From positions 3,410,001 through 3,474,000 of the forward strand of contig BSYQ01000002.1 in NCBI GenBank assembly GCA_030272585.1: a stretch of 64,000 nt of DNA. Direction: 5' to 3'. Shown here one piece after another: positions 1-9,449 of this stretch. The notes under the pieces were generated by a model, which searched no databases, was not told the DNA's origin, and worked only from the letters and a program-made list of their open reading frames with translations. This stretch comes from Bryopsis sp. KO-2023. Taxonomy: Eukaryota; Chlorophyta; Ulvophyceae; Bryopsidales; Bryopsidaceae. The translations under genes were made by a program, and so were the position numbers. Every line of letters begins with the position of its first letter. Positions within the stretch are counted from its first letter, which is position 1.

Positions 1-2396
1 TCTTCAAATATATGAGGGATGTTATCATTCACGGATGAACGATAACATCCCAGATACATAGGACTGTTAACACTCATTTATACTTCAGCAAGTCGGCGCG
101 AAAGGCAGTTGAGGTTGTCTTCGCTTCGCATCCAGGTGAACCCGATGATTGCGAACGCGATTATCATGAGTGCGCCGCTCAAATCCGTTCACATAGGACT
201 CTAAAGCTATCCTTTGGTGTCTCTTGAAGTCGAAGACTCATTGTTATGGCCAGCTTTTGATCTCCACTCGTTTTGTGGGAGATCCTAAGTTGCCACTATA
301 CTTCTTAGTTGAACTGTCTAGACATTACGTACATAAGCTACGCGGACGTTGTTCTGATGCAAGTATGTTCAGGTATCAACATACGTTTTCAGTCGCCTCC
401 TATCCATTCACTAACATGCATTTAACATGTTTATAAAGCCTAACATCGATGTGCTGAATGGCTTACCAAGCAAACAAGGTGCAGGAAAGGTAGGTAATTG
501 ATTCGGTCCACACGGTTTCGTAGATTACCCCCATCGATGGTAGCTTCCGACAAGACTGAACACTCATATTGATGTAGCTACCACTTGCCGATTCATAAGG
601 TTCATCCAAATGCAAATGTTGTTGTATCGATATCACGACAATCGTTTTTTTCCTGGAATGATGTTAAGACATATCGGTACGTTTTAAAAGAATACACAAT
701 ATTGCCACGATTGGGTTAGCTAAAAAAAAGTAATTTTGCCAAGGATCGACTTCGGGTCACATGTCTTACCAAAGAAGAGTGGGGTCAAGGTAATATCATG
801 TACCTCTTATAATGCTCAACATTGAGAAAACTTACGATTTCAGAATATAGAAGTGGATATGAGGTGGGCTTTGGGCCACATGGACTCGATTCTTCAAATC
901 TTCAATGTTCTGGCTAAACACTAGGCTGAGGAGTCTTTCTTGCAGCATAGACACAAGCTCGTTCACCTGCTCGAACGTCAATTAATGGATTGTATCGCTA
1001 CTTGGGATGATACTCTTAGATTCAGAAGCATATATGAGTACAAACGTGAGCCTTTTGTGTGCTGTATTGGAGGGAAGCTTCATGGAGCTAGAGTGATTGG
1101 TATCGTATAGCTCTATCTGTATTTACGGTGGCGCAATAACCCACATGGGACGCTAATCTGATTACGGTCACAAGAGAACACTTACCAATCGTTTTGAAAA
1201 GATAACATTCCGAAATCAAAAGATCATGGTTACGTCATTGGAGCTCTATATTAGTGCCAATCTGGATCAAGGTCTGGTGGACACTACTTGCCAAGGGTCA
1301 ATATTAGAATGGGATAGTTACGGCGAAGAGAACAAACGCACACTTCTTGTGGTTGCTGTTCACGCATCAAAACACGCCCACCAGGCAAGGGAAATACGCG
1401 ATAGAAGAGATCTGAGTCACAAATAGAGCAATCTCCTAAGATATTTGAAGTTGATTTCCTATAAGGTCGTCATTAGCAATCGACAAAAACCGGCTTACAC
1501 AAGCGCTTCCTTCACTTGCGCATCGTTGTTGTTATCTTGGTGGACGTTGTTATCTGCTCGAACTACGATATTTCGCTGAAAAAAATGCCAGTACCGACCA
1601 CCGCTACCGTTTTTTACCCTCGCGGACCCGAGGAGGGCGATTGCGAGCAGCTGCGTTGTATGAAGTTTCGTGGGTGCCAGCTTATTTTTGTATTTGGAGA
1701 TGTAAGAATATGGTGCAAGCTCGTTTGTGGGCCACAATAAAGATGAAACTACCCTCTAGCGGTTAACTCACACACATTTGATGGCAACAATGAGGACTTG
1801 TCATCGGAAGAAATGACTTCTTTTGGTAGCCACTTCCATTAGAGAAAAGATAAAGCAGGTTGACGGTGCGACAACACACGGAATGGGGTAGTTAGGATCC
1901 TTAGGGAAAGTCCATGCCTTGAGGTGATTATGATATCATGTATTCTTTGCCAATGTCCCTTTCAACAAAATACAAGCGGTTTTAGCTTTTAGAGTCCTCG
2001 TTAAATCTCCTTCAGCCTTTTTTATTTACTATATGGTATACAAAGCGGTTGAAGGCAAGCGATGAAGGGTGTGACGCGCCTGCTACGGTAGGATAACTGC
2101 AAACGCTCATGACGCATATCTCCTCAATCGTCCAAACACACGACGACATTTGGAAAGATAAGTGCTTTTTGCTTCAAGAGTGTGCTCTTATGAGTTCGAC
2201 AAAGACAAAGGAACGCCTACTCCCTCTCACATCTTCCATTTTTTACGGCCTAGTTGTAGTTAAGCCGTTAGAAATCGAGCGTATGCTAAAATGGAATAGG
2301 AGTTTGGCTCCAAGGCTCCCCGTTGGCATTTCGATGAAAAGGATTATAGGGGTGTCATAAAGACACATAGTGGCCTCATTCAAACCTCATAAATGA
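1..2396. other. gene-free AT-rich stretch
   Basis: No convincing gene is visible. Open frames are at most about 80 codons, lack splice-linked partners and show no recognisable domain. The sequence is mixed, without long homopolymers or repeats, unlike the gene-rich part further right. Confidence 0.6.
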
Positions 2397-2775
2397 CCGA
2401 CGAGCAGACCTGGGCAGCAACCCGTTTGTACCGCACCGTACCGTAACGCACACGGTCGGTACTGTAACGTGTCCGGTCGGTGCACGCACCGACCGGACGT
2501 TACAACACGTTGCACACGTTACAACGACGACCCAATCCGTACAACAACGCCCCAGTCCGCTACAACAACGATCAGACGTTACAAACAACGATCAGACGTT
2601 ACTGTAACGCCAAAGCGTTGTTGTAACGCAGTACGTTATCAGTAACGTCTACGCCGGCTGCTATAACGTCCGCACCGAGGCAAGACGTTACAACAACGAT
2701 CGGTTGCGTTACGTGTAACGATAACACGTTACAACAACGGCCAGGTCGGTACAACAACGTAATGGCGTTGCAGTA

Positions 2776-2936
2776 ACGTCATGTGGATGACGTACAAAGT
2801 GACCCCCGCAGGGTCCCCGGAACCCAAGGGAACCGAGTGGGATTCGAACACCGTACCGCACGATACCGAGTCATCTACGCTAAGCACTGAGCCAAGCGGA
2901 CCACGATGGATTTGTGGCCGTTGCAATGATATACCG
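2776..2936 (-). repeat. tRNA-like segment, left arm of hAT copy 1
   Basis: Read on the minus strand this segment holds a tRNA-type A box (TGGCTCAGTGC) and, some 34 nt further, a B-box-like TGTTCGAATCC, the spacing seen in tRNA genes and tRNA-derived SINEs. It is followed by a GC-rich stretch ending at the ACAACAACG repeats. It points away from the element centre. The D and anticodon stems do not fold into a standard tRNA that I can see, so this is a tRNA-derived promoter-like module, not a tRNA gene. Confidence 0.55.
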
Positions 2937-2960
2937 TAATTTTACAAAATTACAAAAAAA

Positions 2961-3120
2961 TTAAGGTATATTATTGCAACAGCCACAAATCCATCGTGGT
3001 CCGCTTTGCTTAGTGCTCAGTGTAGATGACTCGGCATCGTGCGGTACGGTGTTCGAATTTCACTCGGTTCCCTTGGGTTCTAGGGACCCTGCGGGGGTCA
3101 CATTGTACGTCATCCACATG
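2961..3120 (+). repeat. tRNA-like segment, right arm of hAT copy 1
   Basis: Inverted partner of the 2776-2936 segment, on the plus strand. The A box is degraded here (TTGCTTAGTGC) and the B box reads TGTTCGAATTT. It diverges from its partner at several sites, so this arm has decayed more. The two arms are separated by a short AT palindrome (GTAATTTTACAAAATTAC). Confidence 0.5.
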
Positions 3121-3364
3121 ACGTTACTGCAACGCCATTACGTTGTTGTAACGAACATCGTTACTCGAACCGTCCAGGGCGGTACAACAACGCCAGTGAC
3201 ACGTTGCAACAACGACCTTTAACGGGTGCCGGTCATTGGCGACGACGTATTGTACCGACCTGGTACCGATGTTGTACCGTACCGTGAAAAATACCGATAC
3301 CGTACCGTACGGTTCGCACCGTGTTTTGGGGGTCGGTACGGTACATCCCAGGTCTGCCGACGAG

Positions 3365-4128
3365 GGTCAATGTTGATTTGATATCGTTTGCTTGATGTTT
3401 TGTATGCGAGAAGGCCAGAGCATGCTAAACAAGGCTTACACACTTTAGTGGTAGAAACAATTGCAGGGAGTTGATCATGTCTTGAAGCAAGTTGATATCT
3501 ATCTTCAAGACAATTGCTACGCAAAGTGCAACCCATTAAAAGAAATTAACAAGAATATTGAAGTCTTCATGAGTCAGTTATCGCTACTAATATTTTTGAT
3601 TTTCGTAAAAAAGACACTTTAATCGCTTGGCACAGGTACAAAGCCCTTTTGCGGCCAACACACCATTCCCTGAACGAACACCCTTAAGGGTCAAGAAAGA
3701 GCGAAGCATCCCCGATGCTCTAGCGCATGGATTTGGACCAATACCCCTTCCTATATTCTCGCCTTTCGCCCTCAGGGGTTTGTATTCCAATGACGATTTC
3801 GAAGTCCGCGACCGACCCACCTACTAGCTTCTTTCCCACCATTTAGCACTGGTGTTGGACGAGTTTCTTGGAATTCCTCCGGGATCAGGCCCCGAGGTGG
3901 GAGTGTATGTCCGACTTCATGGAGGACTACAGGTCGGGGGTCGGGGGGTCGGGGGGTTCTCAATCTGATTTTTGAGTTTTTGTTTGAAACCTATTGGATG
4001 TTCATTATACTTTAGTCTGAAAGCTATTAGCTTCCAGGTTTATCAGTTACATCCAAGCGTGACAAAAGAAATGAGGGGTAAAACCTAAATAAACAAATTT
4101 TCATAGAAAACGTTGATGGGGCAACGTA
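3365..4128. other. intergenic, no gene seen
   Basis: Unique sequence between hAT copy 1 and the PP2C fragment. Short open frames on both strands overlap each other and carry no motif. A run of GGGGTC repeats lies near 3937-3955. Confidence 0.5.
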
Positions 4129-4419
4129 GTGATGAAATATAGTAGGATTGTGAAGATTCTTTTTGAGATTGGTGGGACATCTTGGGGCGGGGACAAAAGA
4201 AACCGAAATCGTCAGGTGGCGCGGAGTCGGGGTGGAAAAAGAATTCATTCCTCTAACATCCAAGTTGGTGGAGCATCAGACCCGGGATTGAAGTCGTACA
4301 TGGAGGATACTATGATGCTAGCAATTGACGTGTGGAGGTATGGCGCTTTATCCGCTATGGATGCAATCCTCGGCGTTTTTGACGGGCATGGGAGGCAACT
4401 GCATCTGTTTTCACGATAG
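4129..4419 (+). pseudogene. PP2C-type protein phosphatase fragment
   Basis: An open stretch of 96 codons whose second half contains the N-terminal signature of PPM/PP2C Ser/Thr phosphatases: G-L-K-S-Y-M-E-D-T (metal-coordinating E-D of motif 1), about 20 residues, then A-I-L-G-V-F-D-G-H-G (motif 2, the D-G-H-G metal site). The first half has no resemblance to the family. The usual second G after DGHG is replaced by R, and the frame ends a few codons later, so the remaining ~200 residues of the catalytic domain are missing. No downstream exon with the other PP2C motifs was seen before hAT copy 2. Most likely an isolated exon or truncated duplicate of a host gene; a first exon of a gene with long introns is the alternative. 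Confidence 0.6.
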
Positions 4420-4999
4420 ATAATATGATGCAGTTGTTCAAGAGGTTGGGTAGAGGAGTTGCATTTGGTGGGGTTGATCATTCCGATGCTCAGTGCAGCA
4501 AATAATGCAATTTGTGATCAATAACTTACTTGGGATAAAATATTCTGATGATCGCTGATGCAATCGCAATCTCTAATGCAACTTTCCTTTTTATTTATAC
4601 ATTAGGGATAGTCGACCCAAGGCTTTTGCGCAGAAGACTTGCGAGGGGCCCCTTGATGACGCCTTTTTTATGGTTAGGAAACTAATGAACAAGTTTTTTA
4701 TTGCTTTGGTAGTTTTTTTTGTTTTTCGTTGAACACATGATCATAGGGATCCATGTAGATATTGATGAAAATACTCAAAACTTGATGAGACCTGTTTGCT
4801 CAACACATAGTTAATAAAGATGGCCACAATAGAGGATCGAGTGGGTGTGGACTAGCGAGACAATCTCTTTAATGTTATTTACATTTAAGGAGGGATTGTC
4901 ATGATAGTTTTATGCCGGCTTTCTTAACACATGTTTTTAAAACAGTGAGCATCTCTTTTTACGAAAAGAAAGCGGACGATGGCCAATTATTCCTGTCAA
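4420..4999. other. no gene seen
   Basis: AT-rich sequence between the PP2C fragment and hAT copy 2, with T runs near 4690-4730. Nothing recognisable. Confidence 0.5.
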
Positions 5000-5269
5000 C
5001 CTTGTAGCAGAGCTGGGCTGTACCGTAACGACCCCCAAAACACGGTGCGAACCGTACCGTACCGTACCGTACCATAAGGGGTCGTTACGGTACGGTACGG
5101 TATCGGATATTTTCACGTTACGGTACAACATCGGTACCGGGTCGGTACAATACGTTGTCGCCAATGACCGGCACCCGTTAAAGGGTCGTTGTTGCAACGT
5201 GTCACTGGCGTTGTTGTACCGCCCTAGACGGTTCGAGTAACGATGTTCGTTACAACAACGTAATGACGT

Positions 5270-5424
5270 TGCAGTAACGTCATGTGGATGACGTACAAAG
5301 TGACCCCCGCAGGGTCCCCAGAACCCAAGGGAACCGAGTGGGATTCGAACACCGTACCGCACGGTGTCGAGTCATCTACACTGAGCGCTAAGCCAAGTGG
5401 ACCACGATGAATCTGTGGTTGTTG
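5270..5424 (-). repeat. tRNA-like segment, left arm of hAT copy 2
   Basis: Minus-strand copy of the tRNA-like module with the B box TGTTCGAATCC and a near-consensus A-box region (TGGCTTAGCGC). Oriented outward from the element centre. Confidence 0.55.
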
Positions 5425-5477
5425 CAATAATATACCCTAATTTCACAGAATTACAAACAGATTAAGGTATATCATCG

Positions 5478-5640
5478 CAACAGCCACAAAATCATCGTGG
5501 TCCACCTGGCTCAGTGCTTAGCGTAGATGACTCGACACCGTGCGGTACGGTGTTCGAATCCCACTCGGTTCCCTTGGGTTCTGGGGACCCTGCGGGGGTC
5601 ACTTTGTACGTCATCCACATGACGTTACTGCAACGCCATT
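5478..5640 (+). repeat. tRNA-like segment, right arm of hAT copy 2
   Basis: Best-preserved of the four modules. A box TGGCTCAGTGC at about 5507-5517 and B box TGTTCGAATCC at about 5551-5561, one mismatch from the consensus GGTTCGANTCC. The spacing matches an internal RNA polymerase III promoter. A GC-rich segment follows, then the outward ACAACAACG repeats. Confidence 0.6.
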
Positions 5641-5984
5641 ACGTTGTTGTACCGACCTGGCCGTTGTTGTAACGTGTTATCGTTACACGTAACGCAACCG
5701 ATCGTTGTTGTAACGTCTTGCCTCGGTGCGGACGCTATAGCAGCCGGCGTAGACGTTACTGATAACGTACTGCGTTACAACAACGCTTTGGCGTTACAGT
5801 AACGTCGGATCGTTGTTGTACCGGACTTGGACGTTGTTGTACCGACTGGGTCGTTGTTGTAACGTGTGCAACGTGTTGTAACGTCCGGTCGGTGCGTGCA
5901 CCGACCGGACACGTTACTGTACCGACCCTGTGCGTTACGGTACGGTGCGTTACAAACGGGTTACTGCCCAGCTCTGCCTTGTAG

Positions 5985-7120
5985 AAAGAAACAAAAAGCA
6001 ATACCACCCGAATCATATGGATGGCTCGACCAATTAAATTACGGATTAGGTCCGAATCCTCAGGAATTATTATCGTGGTTCAAACCTCGAAAATCAGTTG
6101 TCTCTACGTCTGATGCCTGTCCGCGCTCTCAGGTCCCACGACCGCTTATGAATCCACCAGCAACACCTCCGTATCCCAAGTCTACGAAAAAGACTGCTTT
6201 CGAACGACTTCAGAGCTTCGAAGCGGATTTGTTAAGCCGGTGCCCAAACCGGGCACCACTCTAAAACCAAGACCAAAACTGGTGATAAAACCGCTACCAA
6301 TCCTTCCCGGCCAAAAGCAAGAAAAGGTTGCAAGCAGGGAGCACGACCTGAACGCACTGCAGACGCAAAGCGACAGGCTGAACAAGACCGCCTCGAGCTG
6401 CGCAACGAGCGTGACCAGGAAAAAGAAAAGCGGAAAAGGCGGAAAAAGAATTACAGAAATTCCAAGGAGTGGCACAGCGTCGACTCGAGCAAGAAGACCA
6501 TGCACAAAAGAAGTTGTAGGTCGCTCAAGAAGCACAAGGTACCACTGAGAACGAAATGCGGACCTTGGTCAAGGAGTTGGACACCGCGAATAAAACGATT
6601 CGCCGAGTCGAAGGGCAAAAAAAAGCCCAAGGACACATCTCAGTTCGAGCGACGAGCGAGATGCGTGGCAGACCGCAGTATACGTTGCACAAGCTGAAAC
6701 CGGGCTTATGCAGCGAATGCTAGATATTTTTCCGGCCAGGTTGGGAGAAAAAGTAGAAGCCGGTGTCGGACCAGTCTTGGGGTTGCGATAGATGAAGGAG
6801 TGTCTACAGCAAAGGCGATACGGGAGAGACATGAACCAGTATATCAGAGCCGTGGAGGTGAATATGTACCCTTCAATCAAAGACTTTCCGGTGTTGATTG
6901 CAGCTTGGTGGATAAAACCTTGAAAAGGATTGAGGACAGGAACCATTTTCCTGTGCCAGACCTTCCACCAGAAATGCAGGACTGGAGAAAAGACCTTCCA
7001 CCAGAAATGCAGGACTGGAGAAAAACCCTGAGAAAGAAAAAGGAAAGGGAGGGGGAAGAACTCGCAGAAATGTCCAAAAGGCTCAAGGACCGTGGCGGTG
7101 AGCATCCACCGATATGCTTG
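5985..7120 (+). pseudogene. eroded charged/coiled-coil coding remnant
   Basis: A discontinuous plus-strand coding remnant. The first part (about 5985-6240) is an open Pro/Lys-rich stretch. About 6310-6480 reads as a Lys/Arg/Glu-rich coiled coil in another frame, and 6880-7110 as a further charged segment ending in an open frame with the local motif PPEMQDWRK twice. Frames change along the region and stops separate the parts, so no intact product exists. Similar coiled-coil remnants occur at 14257-14445 and 15090-15400. I do not recognise the family; origin from a host gene or from a repeat is undecided. Confidence 0.35.
6959..7024 (+). repeat. 33-bp perfect tandem duplication
   Basis: Two identical adjacent 33-bp units. 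In the open plus frame each encodes eleven residues, D-L-P-P-E-M-Q-D-W-R-K, keeping the frame. A recent slippage duplication inside otherwise eroded sequence. Confidence 0.9.
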
Positions 7121-7989
7121 TGGTGTAATTCGCCTCTAGCTTGTTTTTGGGGGAGGGAGCCTTATCAACGACTTGAACCACGGAAACTTTAGTTTATTCA
7201 CGGTACATAAAACATTAGCCAAGGTTGGAAGCGGAATAAGAAGACGACATTTGGCGTGCAAGCGCGCTTATTTGAAAATAATTTTTATATTCAAAAGCTC
7301 TATTGGAACATGTTTCAAGGGAGGAAAAGGAGGGTGTGATCAAAGACTCGGAAATTATCTCAAGATTTTCTTTTAAGGTCCAAGCAGTTTTTTGGTAAGA
7401 TCTTCTATGGGGTCGGCTGATATGCTTATCTGGACAAGGCAATATATCCTTTCATTTTTTTAGAATATATGGAGGGGCTTCAATGGTCCCTATATGACGG
7501 ACATCCTAGGCCATTTGGATCACGCGGTGAGGTACCTTTTCGTTACATGGTGTCTACCAAAAACAGCAGTGGTCATGGCTATACTATCACGAAGACCCGA
7601 TGAATAATTTAGTTGCAGTGCCGCCGGTGGGTTGGGGCAAGGAGTCTTGGCGCATTTGTATTGTAAGGGATGGTTGCAGGTAGGGGATCCATGTTCGAGT
7701 TTAGGGGTCACTCAAAAAGCTGAAAAACCTCCATACACTCAACGTCATTTACATTCAGAAAGTCACTTTTTCTCCTAAATGCCCGTGCCCTAAAGCCTCG
7801 TTCGATTTCCTTTTTGGGTGTTCCACCACCAAAGTTACAAGGCGGGGTTGATGAAGGAAAGGAAAGATCAATAGACGGGTGAACGAACGACAAGTCGATA
7901 GCGAGACGCTCGTCTTTTTAAAAGTTAAAATATTAAGGAAAGAGATTTTGAATAACAAGGGTAGTTACTACATGTGTCGGTAGTATTCC
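7121..7989. other. no gene seen
   Basis: Only short overlapping open frames, no motif. Composition like the other gene-poor sequence on this side. Confidence 0.5.
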
Positions 7990-8348
7990 GGATATAGAGG
8001 ACATAAACCCCCCCCCCGAATACAGTACCCCGGGGTACAATAATTATAACTTTGGAAAAAAAATTCAAGGGGGTACACTATTTGGGGGTGTTCTATTTTT
8101 AGAGAGGGGGTTGGATCCTCCAGGGGGTATTTGGGAGGTAGGAAGGGAGCTAATGCTCCATCCATCACTAAAAAACTCTTAACATTGCATAAAAACCAGG
8201 TTTGGGGTGGTAGGCCCGGGGGGAGGGGTCACTTTTGGGGGGGTACACTATTCCGCGTTTGCTTCCAGGGGCGGCGGGGGGTACTATATTGGGGGGGGGG
8301 TACTCTATTTGGGGGGGGTACTGTATTCGGGGGGGGGGTTTAGGTAAA
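7990..8348. repeat. G-run array with inverted ends
   Basis: An array of G tracts (5-11 G) separated by the heptamer-like motif TACTNTATT, tight at 8240-8342 and looser from 8065. The complement of the terminal unit, C-run + GAATACAGTACCCC, sits at about 8008-8032, so the block is bounded by an inverted repeat: C-run-GAATACAGTACC at the left and GGTACTGTATTC-G-run at the right. It resembles a small palindromic element with G-rich termini. No target duplication is clear. Confidence 0.6.
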
Positions 8349-9440
8349 CACGATTTTACATGAAAGGATCTAAGAGTAAAAGGAGCATTACATGCACACC
8401 TCAACCGAGAATTACGCTTGTGGTGCATTCCCGCATGACAAACCGCTAGAGTGCGTTATCGAGCCAATATTGAATAATTGTGGAACAGTTGGAGCCCTAC
8501 CTCCACATCGTTGGGTCAATCAGACTTATAAGTTTCAGTTTTATCTTTCAATGATTATCTTGAGCTTTTGTAAATTGCTCTTCTAGTACTTTTACTGCGA
8601 ATTTGATATCGAAAAGTATGGAGTTCTTCCCATCGATAAAATTAGCATTTAGACATTCAATTGGCTCCAGAAATAATATTTGCACGGATTCCGACAATGT
8701 TATTGAGCCATGCTCGAGTTATTCTTATCAAAGGGAGGAGAAAACCTGGCCGACCATGCCATCAAAATAACATCGAAATCAAATGAGGTGATGAAACGAT
8801 TTGAAAAAACTCTTATTGAAAAAATTCGTGTGGCTGAAAGTAAGATAAGATTCCCGTTTACGCCAGAAACGTTTCTAGATAAAAGCTGGCGTGTACAAGA
8901 TTATGATTTTGGAAGTCCATCTTTTAGACGGTTTTCAGAAATATTAACGAAGGTTGAAAGCTCGATTTCTTTAAGATCTTGACGTTCAGTTTTTCGTTGC
9001 AAGCATAAAATTATTTCCTATAGATATATGGACCTCGAATGCACAAAGAAAGAAAAGTAGCTCTCCCCTAAACGAAACGATTCGAGTGAATGCAAGATTG
9101 GAAGGAGTTGGTTATCTGATGGCGGAGAAGTCCGTGAAATGAATCGCAAGCCGGAGATGGGACTTGCATGTACTCCCCCCCCGCACTATTTGATCTAGTT
9201 TTGATCATCCGGATCACTTTCGCCTAACCTTCGAGTTCCTCGAGTTGGTTAAAGGGTTGTTGCATAAAAAATTCCTTCATTAATGATAAAAACGAATATT
9301 TTAAGCTTTTGGGGTGAGGGGTAGGTAGTTTTAATTTGTCGGAGAGATATACTCCAAGAAAGGTACATTCTTTTTATCAAGTCGATGCACTCAGTATTCA
9401 ACCTTAAGGCTCAAAAAATATAATACTTTTCAAACCACTC
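8349..9440. other. no recognisable gene
   Basis: Contains one 90-codon plus-strand frame (8710-8982) rich in Lys, Glu and Ser. Its composition is protein-like, but it has no recognisable motif and no splice partner. The rest is AT-rich sequence with short C and G runs. Confidence 0.4.
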
Positions 9441-9449
9441 ATCATAAAC

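Larger units (their letters stand above)
2405..3356. mobile_element. nonautonomous hAT-type element, copy 1
   Basis: A 952-bp element bounded by inverted termini CAGACCTGGG / CCCAGGTCTG and flanked by a perfect 8-bp target duplication CCGACGAG (2397-2404 and 3357-3364). An 8-bp duplication with CAG-starting termini is the hallmark of hAT transposons. No transposase frame is present, so it would need a transposase supplied in trans. The subterminal regions are crowded with the motif ACAACAACG and its complement (about ten copies), the kind of repeated subterminal motif hAT transposases bind. The interior is a long inverted repeat (about 2757-2936 and 2961-3147) around a short AT-rich spacer; each arm carries a tRNA-like segment. 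A second copy in opposite orientation lies at 5008-5976. Confidence 0.85.
5008..5976. mobile_element. nonautonomous hAT-type element, copy 2
   Basis: A 969-bp element with inverted termini CAGAGCTGGG / CCCAGCTCTG and a perfect 8-bp target duplication CCTTGTAG (5000-5007 and 5977-5984). It is the same family as copy 1 but inserted in the opposite orientation: its left end matches the right end of copy 1 and vice versa. It has the same plan: subterminal ACAACAACG clusters, a long internal inverted repeat, and a divergent pair of tRNA-like segments around a short AT spacer. No coding capacity for a transposase. Its tRNA-like A and B boxes are better preserved than those of copy 1. The flanks, a Lys/Arg-rich open stretch on the right in particular, suggest it landed in formerly coding sequence. 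Confidence 0.88.

Noticed and set aside
2405-5976. CRISPR-like or minisatellite reading of the ACAACAACG repeats
   Set aside because: Spacing is irregular, both orientations occur, and the host is eukaryotic; they are subterminal repeats of the hAT elements.
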